Origin: Aspidiotus rigidus | Taxonomy: Eukaryota; Arthropoda; Insecta; Hemiptera; Diaspididae | DNA length: 64,000 nt | Assembly: GCA_035079385.1 (NCBI GenBank) | Contig: JAVHKY010000024.1 | Coordinates: forward strand, 5,332,001 to 5,396,000 | Direction: 5' to 3' | In this document: piece by piece, positions 63,735 through 64,000 of the stretch | Layout of the letters: each line of letters opens with the position of its first letter | Position numbering within the stretch: position 1 is the first letter of the stretch | The notes under the pieces: generated by a model | Told to the model about the DNA's origin: nothing | The model's database searches: none | What the model saw: only the letters and a program-made list of their open reading frames with translations | Translations under genes and position numbers: made by a program

Positions 63735-64000
63735 GGTCTGTTGGCCTGAATGTCTACCCCACTATTGAGATCACAGTTCAGGTCGGTGACGATCGTCTCA
63801 ATTTCCTTGACCTTGAGATCACGATCAACGGATGTGAGTTCACTTACGGAATTTTTCGAAAGCCCACCACCACCACCACCGACATCACTGTCCCCGGTAC
63901 GTCTTTTTGCCCCCTAAGTTGGCCGCTTACCATTATATGGTTCATCGTCTGGTTTCTATTCCCCTCGCTCCCCAAGCTTACGAAAGAGAGCTGTCGGTTA
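63735..64000 (+). mobile_element. Penelope-like reverse transcriptase C-terminal fragment
   Basis: The frame from 63743 reads RLNFLDLEITI then FTYGIFRKPTTTTT and DITVPGTS. This matches the (I/L)NFLDL.I......F.IYRKPT.TD..IP segment that ends the reverse transcriptase domain of Penelope-like elements. After a one-base frameshift near 63900-63912 the reading continues as PKLAAYHYMVHRLVSIPLAP up to the window edge, the usual following H..K.AA....V.RL...PL segment. The frameshift indicates a dead or damaged copy. The CACCAC run encodes the Thr stretch. Confidence 0.85.

Overview
The window looks like nuclear DNA of an insect (an arthropod at least). It is AT-rich, genes are split by GT-AG introns up to about 15 kb long, and the repeats are insect-type: R1- and jockey-like LINE fragments, a Penelope-like element, and palindromic DNA-transposon MITEs. 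One gene belongs to the arthropod cuticle protein family CPAP1. Hemiptera is a guess from general texture only. There are no operons, rRNA genes, CRISPR arrays or convincing tRNA genes.

Two protein-coding genes can be assembled with confidence. The first (+ strand, coding exons from 20788 to 47665, five exons) encodes a secreted protein of 1175 residues. It has a signal peptide split by a 14.8-kb intron, one six-cysteine chitin-binding type-2 domain, and a very long Thr/Pro/Ser/Asn/Gln-rich tail in a single 3.1-kb exon. The second (- strand, 53836 down to 51506, six exons) encodes a 433-residue homologue of LRR1, the leucine-rich-repeat substrate receptor of CUL2 ubiquitin ligases. The two genes are convergent, with about 3.8 kb between their stop codons.

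Layout. 1-10 kb: mostly intergenic, with a possible tRNA-derived SINE (about 0.45 kb), a hammerhead-ribozyme-like motif (4.78 kb), a 185-bp TTTA microsatellite (4.96 kb) and an R1-type LINE relic (5.25-5.88 kb). 10.09-12.19 kb: two neighbouring palindromic MITEs with TA at their ends, each interrupted by a hAT-like MITE. 13.1-18.6 kb: another palindrome, a 27-bp A run and a 411-bp tandem duplication. 20.8-47.7 kb: the chitin-binding protein gene, whose introns carry jockey and R1 relics, two copies of a long foldback element, minisatellite arrays and a perfect hairpin. 51.5-53.8 kb: LRR1. 54.2-55.4 kb: a second cluster of palindromic MITEs in which a hAT-like element with an 8-bp target duplication sits inside one copy of a 133-bp palindrome whose intact sister lies 0.7 kb away. 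58.7-59.65 kb: degenerate repeats in both orientations. 61.4-62.9 kb: several short, unassigned open frames. 63.1-64.0 kb: Penelope-like sequences, including the end of a reverse transcriptase that runs off the window.

The two genes have no visible functional link: one concerns extracellular chitin matrix, the other replisome or ubiquitin biology. The most unusual content is the nested palindromic transposons and the hammerhead-like motifs. I found no clearly new multi-gene system.
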